64,000 bases of DNA from JAUZOB01 sp963692465 (GCA_963692465.1 OY829943.1:558001-622000); one strand, 5' to 3'; numbered from the stretch's first letter, positions 51,483 through 62,044 are shown. Notes: generated by a model from the sequence alone, not told the origin. Program-made: numbers and translations.

Positions 51483-54400
51483 TTAAAAATTAACATTTAA
51501 TCCAACAGAATAAGTTTTATTCAAAGGATACAAATATCCATAAGTTGAAGACGGGTGCTCCGGATCAAGATATTTTACTTTAGTCTTGGTCAAAAGATTG
51601 TAACCATTGACATAGATTCTTGCCCCTTTTATTCCAATGACAGAAGCGGCGCTCTTAGGTATTGTATAACCAAGTTCAACACTCTTTAACCGGATATAAG
51701 AAGCATTCTGGATATTATAAGTTGAATTAACATCCGGTGAGCTTCCTGTATAAGCATAATGACCGGAAGTCCAAGTTGTATTGGGATTATAAGGATCTGC
51801 TGTCGGATCAGTCGGATGCCATCTGTCCATAAACTGGGTCAAAGCACTTCCTCCACCCCATAAAGGATTGATCAACTGCTCGAAATATGAAACATTAGCC
51901 ATTCCGGTTCCCTGGAAAAGCATATTCAAATCAAACCCTTTGTATTCTGCTGCAACTGTTAATCCATAATTTATCAACGGCATTCCGTTATGAGCAACAG
52001 GATGAACATCCAAATCACTAATCTGTCCGTCACCATTCCAATCCTGATAGGCATAATCTCCGGGGAGTGTACCACGGCCTACAAAGACAGGGCTATTAAC
52101 AATAGCCTTATAAGATTGATATTGTCCGGCTGCACCGTATCCCCACCAAACATCATTCCATCGATTATTAGAATTGTTATGCCAATTTTCGTAAGAGTTT
52201 CCGGCTTTAGCCTGAACAACGGCTCTGTTTTCTGTACGGGTAAAAGCAATGTTTCCCTTTACCGAATATCTAAATTCGCCGATAGAATTTTTATGTGTTA
52301 ATTCCAATTCGATGCCCTGTGTACGGTCACCATTTAAGTTTTCCTGAGGCAAACTGGCTCCTACAACACTCGGTAAGCTCAAAATTTCGGTTGCAAGTAA
52401 TCCGGTTCTATTCCGTCTAAAGACATCAAATGTAGCTCCTAAAAGACCATGCCAGGCATCAACATCTACACCAAGGTTAAAAGTCTTTGATACAAACCAG
52501 GTAATATCCGGATTAGCCAACCCCATGCTTTGTAATGAATTCACAAAAGTGCCTCCAAAAACAGATCCTGCAGGTAAATTATTATTAGATCCATTAGCAG
52601 GATAGAGATAACCGGTTACAAACTGATAACTTGAAGCTGCATCATCACCCATTTTTCCATAAGATGCACGGAATTTCAAGTTGTCAATAAAAGAAAGCGC
52701 TGTAGAATTCTTCCAGAAGTTCTCTTCAGACATTCTCCATCCAACCGATGCAGAAGGGAAGAAACCCCATTGTCTCGTTTTTTCAAATTTAGATGATCCG
52801 TCATCTCTGAAGCTAAATTCTGCCAGATATTTAGATTTATAATCATAGTTTAATCTTCCCACTAAACCTTCATTTGATCGTTTATAAAGTCCGTTCCCGT
52901 CCATATATCCCTGTTGATTCAGGCTGTTTCCAGAAAGGAGTTGATCGACAGGAAGAGAAAGATCACGTGACGCATAAAAATTGTCTCCGCTCACAACACT
53001 CGCTTCATAAAGTAATAACGCGCCCACATTATGCACCCCGTTAAACAAATGGTTATAATTCAGTGAAACTTGCGACAGATAAGTTGGGTTAGAATAAAAC
53101 TGTCTCGTCACATTACTTGGAGATTGCTGTATTACCGCATTATAGGTATCATTTGCCCCATTATAATTATATTGATTATATTGCTTTTGGTACATTTTAT
53201 TGTCCGACATACTATAGTCGTAACTAAACATTCCTTTTGCAGTTAATCCTTCAACAAATGGGAATTTGTAATTCATCGCAATAGAAGACTGGAACCATTT
53301 ATTATTATAATCCTGGTATCCGGCAATATCCTGATTTGACATTGCAACCGGATTCGTTCCGTCAACCTGAGTATTTATTAAATAATCCTTATTATCATTG
53401 GCATAAATAGACTGGGTCGGCACCTGCCTCCAGAATGAGCGAATAATCCACCACGCAGACTGATACGGTTGGTGTTTTTCGTCCATTATAGCATCAATAT
53501 TCAGGTCCACACTCAAATTCTGGGTGATCTTAGTGCTTATATTAGACCGAACGTTGTATTTCTTGTAATATAAATCGCCGGTCTGCAAAAAACCATCCTG
53601 AGTAGAATATCCCACACTAAAGAAATAGTTGGTATTATCATTTCCGCCGGTCGCACTAATATTATGCTCTGATTGCGGGGCTGAACTTTTGATTACAGGA
53701 GAATACCAATCAGTGCTCTTTTTAGTCCCATTTCGATAAGGAGCAAAGTCCTGATCCGTAAACGTAATGTGACCACCATTCACATTGTGCATAGTGCTCT
53801 CATTGTATAGCGTCATATAATCAATTGCATCAACTGATTTAGGCAAGCCGGACCAATTCTGCCATCCCTCATTGCCACTATAGGACAATTTAAGTGTTCC
53901 TTTCTCTCCTCTTTTAGTGGTTATTAAAATAACACCATTCGCAGCCCGAACACCATAAATAGCAGCCGAAGCATCTTTCAAAACAGAAACACTTTCTACA
54001 TCATTAGGATCAAGTCGATCCATATTGCTTCTGGGTATTCCATCTATAACAATCAATGGAGAACCCATTCCCCGAATATCATAGTTATCATTAAATGATC
54101 CTGGTTCAGAGGAATTCTGTACAATACGAAGTCCTGGAATCTTTCCGGTCAGCGTATTTACCAGACTCTCATTCTTGGTGGCTACCAATTCATCACTTTT
54201 AATACTTCCCACGGCACCGGTCAGATTCACTTTTCGTTGTGATCCATAACCAATAGCAACTACCTCCTGAAGACCATGAATTTCAGAAGACATTACAACG
54301 TCGAAGCTGTTTTTTCCGGATATGTCAACATTTTGGGTTTTCAATCCGATAAAGGAAAAAACGAGTTGTTTTACATCCGAAGATAATGATAAACTAAAAT

Positions 54401-54905
54401 GCCCGTTGATATCCGATACGGTCCCATTGGTTGTTCCTTTTGCCAGGATACTGACTCCGGCCAATGGATGCCCTTCTTCATCAACAACTTTTCCTGTTAC
54501 GCCTTTTTGATCGGCTTTGTATCTTTCTGAAACAATCTTTTGGGTCTCAGACAGAAGAATAACTTTGTCAAATATTTTATAAGTAATTGAGGTACCACGC
54601 AGAGCCTCACTCATTACTTTTTCAATATTGGCATCTTTTACATTCACATAGATATTGCGAATTTTAGAGGTTTCAAGTCGTACATCGTATGAAAAATCGT
54701 ATTTTGTCTGATGTTTAATAACCTGAATTAAATCACTTAAAGAAGCGTTTTCCAGCTTTATCGTGAGCCGGACTGAATAATTAGTACTCGCTGCAACTCC
54801 GGCATAAGAAGAAAAAGAAAAAACAAGACTGAATGAAAATATTAAAAGAAGCCGCTGAAAAAATAAATTCTTACGAGTATGAATTCCATTAAGAATTTTT
54901 TCCAT
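51483..54905 (-). CDS. SusC/RagA-family TonB-dependent glycan importer with STN domain
   Basis: A 1140-residue outer-membrane transporter. The order is signal peptide, STN domain (residues 40-125: LENASLSDLIQVIKHQTKYD), carboxypeptidase D-like domain (GKVVDEEGHPLAGVSILAKG), plug (NTLTGKIPGLRIVQNSSEPG; VSVLKDASAAIYGVRAANGV), barrel, and terminal NLNVNF-like strand. The STN domain relays ligand binding to a FecR anti-sigma factor, and the next genes upstream are exactly a FecR and an ECF sigma, so the locus is trans-envelope regulated. The substrate is a glycan oligosaccharide. Confidence 0.97.
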   Translation of the reverse strand: MEKILNGIHTRKNLFFQRLLLIFSFSLVFSFSSYAGVAASTNYSVRLTIKLENASLSDLIQVIKHQTKYDFSYDVRLETSKIRNIYVNVKDANIEKVMSEALRGTSITYKIFDKVILLSETQKIVSERYKADQKGVTGKVVDEEGHPLAGVSILAKGTTNGTVSDINGHFSLSLSSDVKQLVFSFIGLKTQNVDISGKNSFDVVMSSEIHGLQEVVAIGYGSQRKVNLTGAVGSIKSDELVATKNESLVNTLTGKIPGLRIVQNSSEPGSFNDNYDIRGMGSPLIVIDGIPRSNMDRLDPNDVESVSVLKDASAAIYGVRAANGVILITTKRGEKGTLKLSYSGNEGWQNWSGLPKSVDAIDYMTLYNESTMHNVNGGHITFTDQDFAPYRNGTKKSTDWYSPVIKSSAPQSEHNISATGGNDNTNYFFSVGYSTQDGFLQTGDLYYKKYNVRSNISTKITQNLSVDLNIDAIMDEKHQPYQSAWWIIRSFWRQVPTQSIYANDNKDYLINTQVDGTNPVAMSNQDIAGYQDYNNKWFQSSIAMNYKFPFVEGLTAKGMFSYDYSMSDNKMYQKQYNQYNYNGANDTYNAVIQQSPSNVTRQFYSNPTYLSQVSLNYNHLFNGVHNVGALLLYEASVVSGDNFYASRDLSLPVDQLLSGNSLNQQGYMDGNGLYKRSNEGLVGRLNYDYKSKYLAEFSFRDDGSSKFEKTRQWGFFPSASVGWRMSEENFWKNSTALSFIDNLKFRASYGKMGDDAASSYQFVTGYLYPANGSNNNLPAGSVFGGTFVNSLQSMGLANPDITWFVSKTFNLGVDVDAWHGLLGATFDVFRRNRTGLLATEILSLPSVVGASLPQENLNGDRTQGIELELTHKNSIGEFRYSVKGNIAFTRTENRAVVQAKAGNSYENWHNNSNNRWNDVWWGYGAAGQYQSYKAIVNSPVFVGRGTLPGDYAYQDWNGDGQISDLDVHPVAHNGMPLINYGLTVAAEYKGFDLNMLFQGTGMANVSYFEQLINPLWGGGSALTQFMDRWHPTDPTADPYNPNTTWTSGHYAYTGSSPDVNSTYNIQNASYIRLKSVELGYTIPKSAASVIGIKGARIYVNGYNLLTKTKVKYLDPEHPSSTYGYLYPLNKTYSVGLNVNF

Positions 54906-55012
54906 AGTTTTAACTTTAGTTAGCGTTAGATTGATAACGGTTAATGGTTGATTATTCGGATAAATAGTGACTTATTTATTCGTTTTTTTATTGGTTCACT
55001 ACATTACATATC

Positions 55013-56026
55013 CTAGTCATTCCCTCCTTTCTTTCTATAAACATAAACGTTGCCATTCTTAATTTCATAGTCAACGGGAGCAATGTATCTGATCATCTGG
55101 AATACGGAATCTACCGTATATCGATTATTCAATACAAGGTGATATCTATTGTCAATATTCGATTTATTATAGATCCGAATCTTGTAAATCGCCTCAAGGC
55201 GACTAAATATATTCTTCAGGGTCTCCCTGTTAAAAATCAATTCACCTTTTAGCCAATAAGTATAATAAGCAGAATTTACCTGACTGACGGTATACATCTT
55301 ATTCTGGTCATTATAGCGAACTTGTTGATTGGGATTTAAAACAGCCAGATTATGAGCTTTATTATCCTGGACTAAAACCCTTCCCCGAACCAATGTCGTG
55401 ACAGCCACCGGGTTGTTTGAAGAAGAGTATACATTAAAAGCAGTCCCTAATACTTTCACCCTTATTGTCCGGGATTGTACAATAAACGGACGGGATGATT
55501 CATGATGAACATCAAAATAAGCTTCTCCATCAAGATAAACGATTCTCTTGTCCGATGAAAAATGGACAGGATATCTGACCGAACTATTTTTGTTAACAGT
55601 CAAAACACTTCCATCTTCTAATTTTATATGGCGAATAGAGTCAGATGAAGATACCTGAAGTGTGACATAAGCCGTTTCCCCTGATTGGGCCCCTTGACGA
55701 TGTTGATAAACAGCATACGAAATCAATGCAAAAGCGAAAATAGCTGCCGCATATTTTACTATCTGTATTTCTATCTTTCTCCAATGTGCAGACTGAATTC
55801 TCCGTTCACTGCGATCTATCATTTGGTTCAAACGATTAAGTGCCGGAGTAATCTCTTCTTTATTCGGATTATATACCTTGCGATAATACCACAGCGCCTT
55901 AACAAACAAATATTTCTGTTTGTTTTCCTCTGAGCGATCTACCCATTCAGAAAACAATACATTCTTCTCTGAAGATTCATCTTCCAGAATTTGCCCAATA
56001 ATATCTTCCTCTTCGAATTCTTTCAT
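55013..56026 (-). CDS. FecR-family anti-sigma factor
   Basis: A 337-residue inner-membrane protein. The cytoplasmic N-terminal part (residues 1-95) holds the sigma partner. One transmembrane helix lies at about 97-115 (YAAAIFAFALISYAVYQ). The periplasmic FecR domain follows (IKLEDGSVLTVNKNSSVRYP; VYLDGEAYFDVHHESSRPFI; VLGTAFNVYSS). A C-terminal secretin/TonB-short-N-like region (about 265-330) contacts the STN domain of SusC. It lies between the sigma gene and SusC on the same strand. Confidence 0.95.
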   Translation of the reverse strand: MKEFEEEDIIGQILEDESSEKNVLFSEWVDRSEENKQKYLFVKALWYYRKVYNPNKEEITPALNRLNQMIDRSERRIQSAHWRKIEIQIVKYAAAIFAFALISYAVYQHRQGAQSGETAYVTLQVSSSDSIRHIKLEDGSVLTVNKNSSVRYPVHFSSDKRIVYLDGEAYFDVHHESSRPFIVQSRTIRVKVLGTAFNVYSSSNNPVAVTTLVRGRVLVQDNKAHNLAVLNPNQQVRYNDQNKMYTVSQVNSAYYTYWLKGELIFNRETLKNIFSRLEAIYKIRIYNKSNIDNRYHLVLNNRYTVDSVFQMIRYIAPVDYEIKNGNVYVYRKKGGND

Positions 56027-56118
56027 AAATAATTCTGTGCTGTATACTGTACAGACAATAAGTCACAAAAAACTACTCACGCCAAAAGAGTAATTTTTTC
56101 AACAAATGAACAGATGAT

Positions 56119-56754
56119 TCATTTTGAGGCTTTTAAAAGCCGGCGAAGTAATAAGAAAAATAGGAGAGAAGGAGGATATGCCGATAATCGCTCTCGAATA
56201 AGTTTTAAAGCTTTATAGATATGATTGTCTACCGTACGCAAAGAAATATTAAGTGCTTCACTGATATCTTTCCGCTTCATATCATAAACATAGCTCAACT
56301 TAAACACCTCTTTACATTTATCAGGGAGCGTGTCTATTGCCTCATTTAGAATGTGATTCAACTCCTCATTGAAAAGCTTCTGGATAATGTGATTTCGATC
56401 CGGATTATCATAATTAAGTTCATACTCCTTTAATTCCCGTTGCCTCGAAGTACTATACTTCTCTACAACCCGCTCATGTTTAATATAATTCATTGCCGAA
56501 TTATACACTGAACGGAGGAAATACGACCGAAGCGAGCCATCAATAGAAAGATACACCCTCCCTTCCCAGACAGACAAAAAAACTTCCTGAATAATATCTT
56601 CTGCAACATCCTTATCCCCAATAATCATATTTGCATAAGCAAGAAGAGAAGCGTATGATTCAACAAAAAATGCATTGAATGCTTCCCGATCTCCCTCTTT
56701 CATCCTACCAATAAGTGCATTCTCTTCATTTGAATCCATACCCAAGAAGATCAT
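56119..56754 (-). CDS. ECF sigma-70 factor, FecI type, of the polysaccharide locus
   Basis: A 211-residue sigma factor. Region 2 (residues 20-90: YANMIIGDKDVAEDIIQEVF; SYFLRSVYNSAMNYIKH) and region 4 (about 145-195: LPDKCKEVFKLSYVYDMKRK; ISEALNISLRTVDNHIYKAL) are clear. It should drive its own locus when FecR releases it. The start at 56754 is used; MDSNEEN, five codons later, is also possible. A hydrophobic C-terminus (SLLFFLLLRRLL) is a feature of many Bacteroidota members. Confidence 0.94.
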   Translation of the reverse strand: MIFLGMDSNEENALIGRMKEGDREAFNAFFVESYASLLAYANMIIGDKDVAEDIIQEVFLSVWEGRVYLSIDGSLRSYFLRSVYNSAMNYIKHERVVEKYSTSRQRELKEYELNYDNPDRNHIIQKLFNEELNHILNEAIDTLPDKCKEVFKLSYVYDMKRKDISEALNISLRTVDNHIYKALKLIRERLSAYPPSLLFFLLLRRLLKASK

Positions 56755-57191
56755 TTATTATTCTAAAAATCAGCACCCTTCGTTATAAAAAAACACCAAC
56801 GATTTAACTTTAACAAAATAGGCGAAAGATATGAAATCTTTTATCCACCTGATAATGGGAGTTTAATGATAACCCGTTCTAACAATAACAACCAAAACAG
56901 GCAAACTACTCATTCCTTTTCTATTTTTTCTTCTCTTTTATAAATAAAAAACAAATGCCCTTACAACTTACGACAAGTTAACTTCTAAATCACAAACCAG
57001 TTAATTTTTTGAATCTTAGCGATTTTAAGATATTATTCTTAACAAGTTACTATTTTTAATTTTGCAAGACAGAGATTAAAATAGTCCTTTATTTCTATCA
57101 AATATAAATTGCAAAAAAAACATTATTTTGTCACACCGAAATAGCAAAATAAGATTTTTCTTCCTTATATTTGCTTTTAAATTATAACGAA
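56755..57191. promoter_or_regulatory. divergent intergenic region between sigma gene and AAA ATPase
   Basis: This 437-bp AT-rich region has a consensus -7 element TATATTTG (57166-57173) for the ATPase on the plus strand, 19 nt before its GTG start. A small inverted repeat AAAGAT/ATCTTT (56825-56841) lies near the sigma gene. No open frame of interest and no riboswitch was seen. Confidence 0.55.
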
Positions 57192-58364
57192 GTGGAAAAC
57201 TTTTTTCAGACACACAACTCATTAATCAATAATACCCGTGGAGTTATTGAGCGGGAACTGATTAACGAAATAGACTGGTCACAAAGACTAATCGGAATAA
57301 AAGGGTTCCGTGGTGTCGGGAAAACGACTTTTCTGATCGATTTCATCAGAAAATATCATTTTGATGACAAGTCGTGCCTGTATTTGAATTTAAACGACTT
57401 TTACTTCACTAAAAGAAAAATCTTCTCTTTTGCTGACGAGTTCTATAAAAGAGGCGGAAAAATTCTGGTCCTTGACCAATTGCATAAATATCCGGAATGG
57501 AGTCATGAATTACGAGAATGTTACGATCTGCTTCCGGAATTAAAAATCATCTTCAGCTCTTCGCCGGTACTAAGACTCAAGGAAGGTAACGAAGAGTTAA
57601 AAGATATTGTTTCGCTTTATCATCTGGAAGGACTCTCTTTCCGGGAATATCTAAATCATTGTACCAACAATAACTTTTCCAGGATCTCTTTTGATGACAT
57701 TATGAATCATCATATAGAATACGCAAAAGAAATCTCTTCGAAAGTCAGGCCTCTTGCTTATTTCACCGAATACCTGAAAAGTGGTTATTATCCCTATTTT
57801 CTTGATAATAGTGATTTTTACAATGACAATTTGCTCAAACATATTAATATGGCGCTTGAGATTGACGTAACGTATCTCAATCAGATTGACCTGCAAAATC
57901 TTCCCAAGCTCCGTAAATTACTCTATACCATTGGGCGACAAGTTCCATTCAAACCCAATATCAGTCAACTAAGTAGCGAAACAGAAACATCCAGAGCGAC
58001 CATCATGAATTATCTCCGTTATCTAAAAAACGCCCGACTGACCAATATGGTCTATTTCAATGGAGACGAAGATGACATGAAAAAGCCAGAACAGGTGTTT
58101 CTTCAAAACAGTAACCTAATCTATGCAATTGACCCTAAAAATGTCAATTCACGGAACATTCGGCTATCCTTTTTTGTTAACCAGGTCGGTTACCAAAATC
58201 ATGTGAAAAGTTCTAAAAAAGGAGACTTTAATGTAAATGGCAAATATATAATGGCTGTAGGAGGAAAATATACCCGTCTAAAAGAAGGATATGCTGCAGC
58301 CGATCGGATTGAGGTCGGAAGTGACCATGTTATTCCATTGTGGCTCTTCGGATTTCTTTATTAA
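57192..58364 (+). CDS. AAA-family ATPase (AAA_14 / DUF4143-like)
   Basis: A 390-residue protein. Walker A is GFRGVGKTTFL (about residue 40), and Walker B is KILVLDQLHKY (about 95), with an unusual DQ in place of the common DE. A sensor-like IIFSSSPVLRLKEG follows. The middle has the FREYLNH motif, and a winged-helix segment (SQLSSETETSRATIMNYLRY) plus a C-terminal domain of the type paired with DUF4143 complete it. Such solitary ATPases are widespread; their role is unknown. The GTG at 57192 was chosen since an upstream TTG (57171) lies inside the promoter -7 element. PFOR starts 43 bp downstream, without a terminator between. Confidence 0.85.
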   Translation: MENFFQTHNSLINNTRGVIERELINEIDWSQRLIGIKGFRGVGKTTFLIDFIRKYHFDDKSCLYLNLNDFYFTKRKIFSFADEFYKRGGKILVLDQLHKYPEWSHELRECYDLLPELKIIFSSSPVLRLKEGNEELKDIVSLYHLEGLSFREYLNHCTNNNFSRISFDDIMNHHIEYAKEISSKVRPLAYFTEYLKSGYYPYFLDNSDFYNDNLLKHINMALEIDVTYLNQIDLQNLPKLRKLLYTIGRQVPFKPNISQLSSETETSRATIMNYLRYLKNARLTNMVYFNGDEDDMKKPEQVFLQNSNLIYAIDPKNVNSRNIRLSFFVNQVGYQNHVKSSKKGDFNVNGKYIMAVGGKYTRLKEGYAAADRIEVGSDHVIPLWLFGFLY

Positions 58365-58407
58365 CGGAAAATAAAAAAACAGAAATAAAAAATCTAAACT
58401 TTTAAAA

Positions 58408-61400
58408 ATGGCAAAGGAAAAAAAGTTTATCACATGTGACGGTAACTATGCAGCTGCGCATATTAGTTACATGTTTAGTGAGGTAGCTTGTATCTACCCC
58501 ATCACCCCTTCATCTCCCATGGCCGAGAATGTTGATGAATGGGCAGCAAGTGGGAGAAAAAATTTATTCGGCACTCCTGTTCGGGTCACAGAATTACAAA
58601 GTGAAGCCGGTGCAGCAGGATCTGTCCATGGTTCATTACAATCTGGCGCATTAACAACCACCTATACCGCTTCTCAGGGACTATTACTAATGATCCCTAA
58701 TATGTACAAAATTGCAGGCGAATTATTACCCTGTGTTTTTCATGTTAGTGCTCGTTCTGTTGCAGCACATGCCCTGAACATCTTTGGTGATCACGGTGAT
58801 GTTTACGCTACCCGTCAAACCGGTTTCGCTATGTTATGTTCCGGTTCTGTTCAGGAAGTAATGGATCTTTCCGGGGTTTCACATTTAGCAACCCTTAAAT
58901 CGAGAGTTCCGTTCACGAACTTCTTCGACGGATTCAGAACTTCTCACGAAATTCAAAAAATTGAAATGATCAGCCAAGAGGATATTGCTCCGCTTGTTGA
59001 TTACAAATTAATACAGGATTTTAAAGACAAAGCTCTAAACCCGGAACACCCGGTGACCAGAGGAACTGCTCAAAATCCTGACATCTTCTTCCAGAACAAA
59101 GAAGCCGCCAACAAATATTACGACGCTGTTCCTGATATTGTTGAACACTACATGGAAGAAATCACCAAGATTACCGGCCGCGAATATCATCCGTTTACGT
59201 ACTATGGTTCCAAGGATGCAGAGAACATTATTATTGCAATGGGATCTGTAACCGAAACAATCCGCGAAACAATCGATTATCTGATCACTCAGGGCAAAAA
59301 AGTCGGGTTGTTGGTTGTTCATCTTTATCGCCCGTTCTCTGCCAAGTATTTCTTTAACGTATTACCTAAATCGGTAAAAAGAATTGCTGTTATTGATCGG
59401 TCTAAAGAACCGGGGGCTACAGGAGAACCTCTTTACCTTGATGTCAAGGAACTTTTATATGGCAAAGAAAACGCACCGATTGTTGTTGGTGGCCGCTATG
59501 GACTCGGATCAAAAGACACGACTCCTTCACAGATTATCTCAATCTATAAAAATCTGGAATTACGGGAACCGAAAAACGGATTCACCATCGGCATTGTTGA
59601 CGATGTTACATTCAAATCGCTTCCAGTTCTTCCCGAAGTAAAGGTTTCACCGGAAGGAACTTTCGAGGCTAAATTCTACGGACTCGGATCTGACGGAACC
59701 GTTGGAGCTAACAAAAATTCGATTAAAATTATCGGAGGTGCAACCAATAAATATTGCCAGGCCTACTTCGCTTATGACTCCAAAAAGTCAGGTGGTTTTA
59801 CAGCCTCTCACTTGCGTTTCGGTGACAAACCGATTCGTTCAACTTATTTGGTAACAACACCGGACTTTGTTGCATGTCATGTTCCGGCTTACCTTCATAT
59901 GTACGATGTTCTGAAAGGAATCAAAAAAGGCGGTTCTTTCCTTCTGAGTACCATTTGGTCAGAAGAAGAAACCCCGAAACATCTTCCTAACAGCATGAAG
60001 AAATTCATGGCTGAAAACGACATCAAATTCTATGTTATCAATGCTACCAAGCTGGGTGAAGAGATTGGTCTTGGAAATCGTACCAATACCATCATGCAGT
60101 CCGCTTTCTTCAAAATTACCGGCGTTATTCCTTTCGAAGTTGCCGTAAAAGAAATGAAGAAAGCCATTGATAAATCATACGGTAAAAAAGGCGAGAACAT
60201 CGTTAAGATGAACTACGCCGCTGTCGATGCAGGAGGAGATAATGTTTCTCAGATTCCGGTTCCTGCCGATTGGAAGAATCTTCCGGACGACAAGGCAGCT
60301 GCTCATACCAACCGTCCTGAATTTATCACCCGGATTGTTGATGTTATCAACGGACAGGAAGGAGATACACTCCCGGTAAGTGCTTTCGCCGGAATAGAAG
60401 ACGGAACACTACCTGCCGGTACCAGTCAATATGAAAAACGCGGTATTGCAGTTCATATTCCTGAATGGCAATCGGAGAATTGTATTCAATGTAATCAATG
60501 TGCTTATGTTTGTCCTCACGCAGCTATTCGTCCCTTCCTTCTTGATGAGAAAGAAGCAGCCGGAGTTCCTGCAGAGACTGCACTCAGAGAGGCTATTCCT
60601 GCCAAACAATTTGGCGGTTTAAAATTCCGCATACAGGTTAGTCCGCTTGATTGTACCGGATGTAGCAACTGTGCCGATGTTTGCCCCGCTCCTAAAAAAG
60701 CGCTGGTAATGAAATCGCTCGGATCACAACAAGATCAGATTGCCCGTTGGGAGTATTTTTCTGACAATGTTTCTTACAAAGAAAAAATTGTCAATAAATC
60801 TCTTTCGGTTAAGAACTCCCAGTTTGCTCAGCCATTATTCGAATTCTCGGGTGCTTGCTCTGGTTGCGGAGAAACTCCATATATCAAACTAATCACTCAA
60901 CTTTTCGGTGAAAGGATGATGATTGCCAATGCAACCGGTTGTTCTTCAATCTACGGCGGTTCTGCTCCATCAACTCCTTATTGCAAGAATAAAATCAGCG
61001 GGCAAGGACCATCATGGGCCAACTCACTGTTTGAAGACAATGCCGAATTCGGTTTCGGAATGGCAGAAGGGGTTGCATCTCAACGTGTACGTATCCGTCA
61101 CGAAATGGATGAATCCATCGCTCAAAACAAAGCCACTGAAGCAGAAAAAGAAGCTTTCAATACATGGATCGAGTCGATGGAAAAAGGCGATGAATCCGTT
61201 GATGCTTCTAAAAAGGTTATTGAGGTTCTGACTGGCAGCAACAGCGAGTATGCTAAAACAATCCTTTCACTGAAACAATATCTCATCAAGAAGTCGATGT
61301 GGATATTCGGTGGTGACGGATGGGCTTATGATATCGGTTTCGGTGGTCTTGACCAGGTTATTGCTTCAGGAAAAGATGTTAATATTCTGGTTGTTGATAC

Positions 61401-61959
61401 CGAAGTTTATTCAAACACCGGTGGACAGGCCTCTAAAGCAACTCCGGTCGGTGCTATTGCTAAATTCGCTTCTTCAGGTAAACGTATTCGTAAAAAAGAT
61501 CTTGGCGTAATGGCTATGTCTTATGGCTATGTCTACGTTGCACAGGTTGCAATGGGTGCTAGTCAATTACAATATCTCAAAGCAATCCGCGAGGCAGAAG
61601 CATATCCCGGACCATCTCTGATTATTGCTTATGCTCCATGTATTAATCATGGATTAAAAGCAAGCATGGGAAAATCACAGGCAGAGGAAAAACGTGCAGT
61701 AGAATCAGGTTACTGGTCATTGTATCGTTTCAACCCATTACTCGAAGCAGAAGGAAAGAATCCATTCCAACTTGATTCAAAAGAACCTGATTGGACTAAA
61801 TTCCAGAACTTCCTGGACGGAGAAGTCCGGTATACCGCTCTAAGAAAATCATTCCCCAACGAAGCAGATCAGTTATTCAAATCAGCTGCGGAAAATGCTC
61901 AATGGAGATATGCTTCTTACGTCCGGATGTCACAAATGGATTATTCGAAAACTAAATAG
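58408..61959 (+). CDS. nifJ: pyruvate:ferredoxin (flavodoxin) oxidoreductase
   Basis: An 1183-residue single-chain enzyme oxidising pyruvate to acetyl-CoA and CO2 with electrons to ferredoxin. The N-terminal domain (DGNYAAAHISYMFSEVACIY; ITPSSPMAE; ELQSEAGAAGSVHG), the gamma domain (about residues 420-640), a two-cluster ferredoxin domain (CIQCNQCAYVCPHAAIRP; CTGCSNCADVCPAPK) and the thiamine diphosphate domain are in order. The last shows CSGCGETPY and GDGWAYDIGFGGLDQVIASG, then VYSNTGGQASKATPVGA. The length is normal for homodimeric PFOR. It indicates strict anaerobic metabolism. Confidence 0.97.
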   Translation: MAKEKKFITCDGNYAAAHISYMFSEVACIYPITPSSPMAENVDEWAASGRKNLFGTPVRVTELQSEAGAAGSVHGSLQSGALTTTYTASQGLLLMIPNMYKIAGELLPCVFHVSARSVAAHALNIFGDHGDVYATRQTGFAMLCSGSVQEVMDLSGVSHLATLKSRVPFTNFFDGFRTSHEIQKIEMISQEDIAPLVDYKLIQDFKDKALNPEHPVTRGTAQNPDIFFQNKEAANKYYDAVPDIVEHYMEEITKITGREYHPFTYYGSKDAENIIIAMGSVTETIRETIDYLITQGKKVGLLVVHLYRPFSAKYFFNVLPKSVKRIAVIDRSKEPGATGEPLYLDVKELLYGKENAPIVVGGRYGLGSKDTTPSQIISIYKNLELREPKNGFTIGIVDDVTFKSLPVLPEVKVSPEGTFEAKFYGLGSDGTVGANKNSIKIIGGATNKYCQAYFAYDSKKSGGFTASHLRFGDKPIRSTYLVTTPDFVACHVPAYLHMYDVLKGIKKGGSFLLSTIWSEEETPKHLPNSMKKFMAENDIKFYVINATKLGEEIGLGNRTNTIMQSAFFKITGVIPFEVAVKEMKKAIDKSYGKKGENIVKMNYAAVDAGGDNVSQIPVPADWKNLPDDKAAAHTNRPEFITRIVDVINGQEGDTLPVSAFAGIEDGTLPAGTSQYEKRGIAVHIPEWQSENCIQCNQCAYVCPHAAIRPFLLDEKEAAGVPAETALREAIPAKQFGGLKFRIQVSPLDCTGCSNCADVCPAPKKALVMKSLGSQQDQIARWEYFSDNVSYKEKIVNKSLSVKNSQFAQPLFEFSGACSGCGETPYIKLITQLFGERMMIANATGCSSIYGGSAPSTPYCKNKISGQGPSWANSLFEDNAEFGFGMAEGVASQRVRIRHEMDESIAQNKATEAEKEAFNTWIESMEKGDESVDASKKVIEVLTGSNSEYAKTILSLKQYLIKKSMWIFGGDGWAYDIGFGGLDQVIASGKDVNILVVDTEVYSNTGGQASKATPVGAIAKFASSGKRIRKKDLGVMAMSYGYVYVAQVAMGASQLQYLKAIREAEAYPGPSLIIAYAPCINHGLKASMGKSQAEEKRAVESGYWSLYRFNPLLEAEGKNPFQLDSKEPDWTKFQNFLDGEVRYTALRKSFPNEADQLFKSAAENAQWRYASYVRMSQMDYSKTK

Positions 61960-61974
61960 TAGTTTTTTCTATCT

Positions 61975-62011
61975 AAAAAAAGGGATGCTTCTTTTAAGCA
62001 TCCCTTTTTTT
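61975..62011. terminator. bidirectional terminator between PFOR and GH2 genes
   Basis: Perfect 16-bp stem AAAAAAAGGGATGCTT / AAGCATCCCTTTTTTT with a short loop. Both strands end in T-runs. Confidence 0.93.
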
Positions 62012-62044
62012 GTTCCTTAATACCTAATAAAAAAAAGAATGTTT

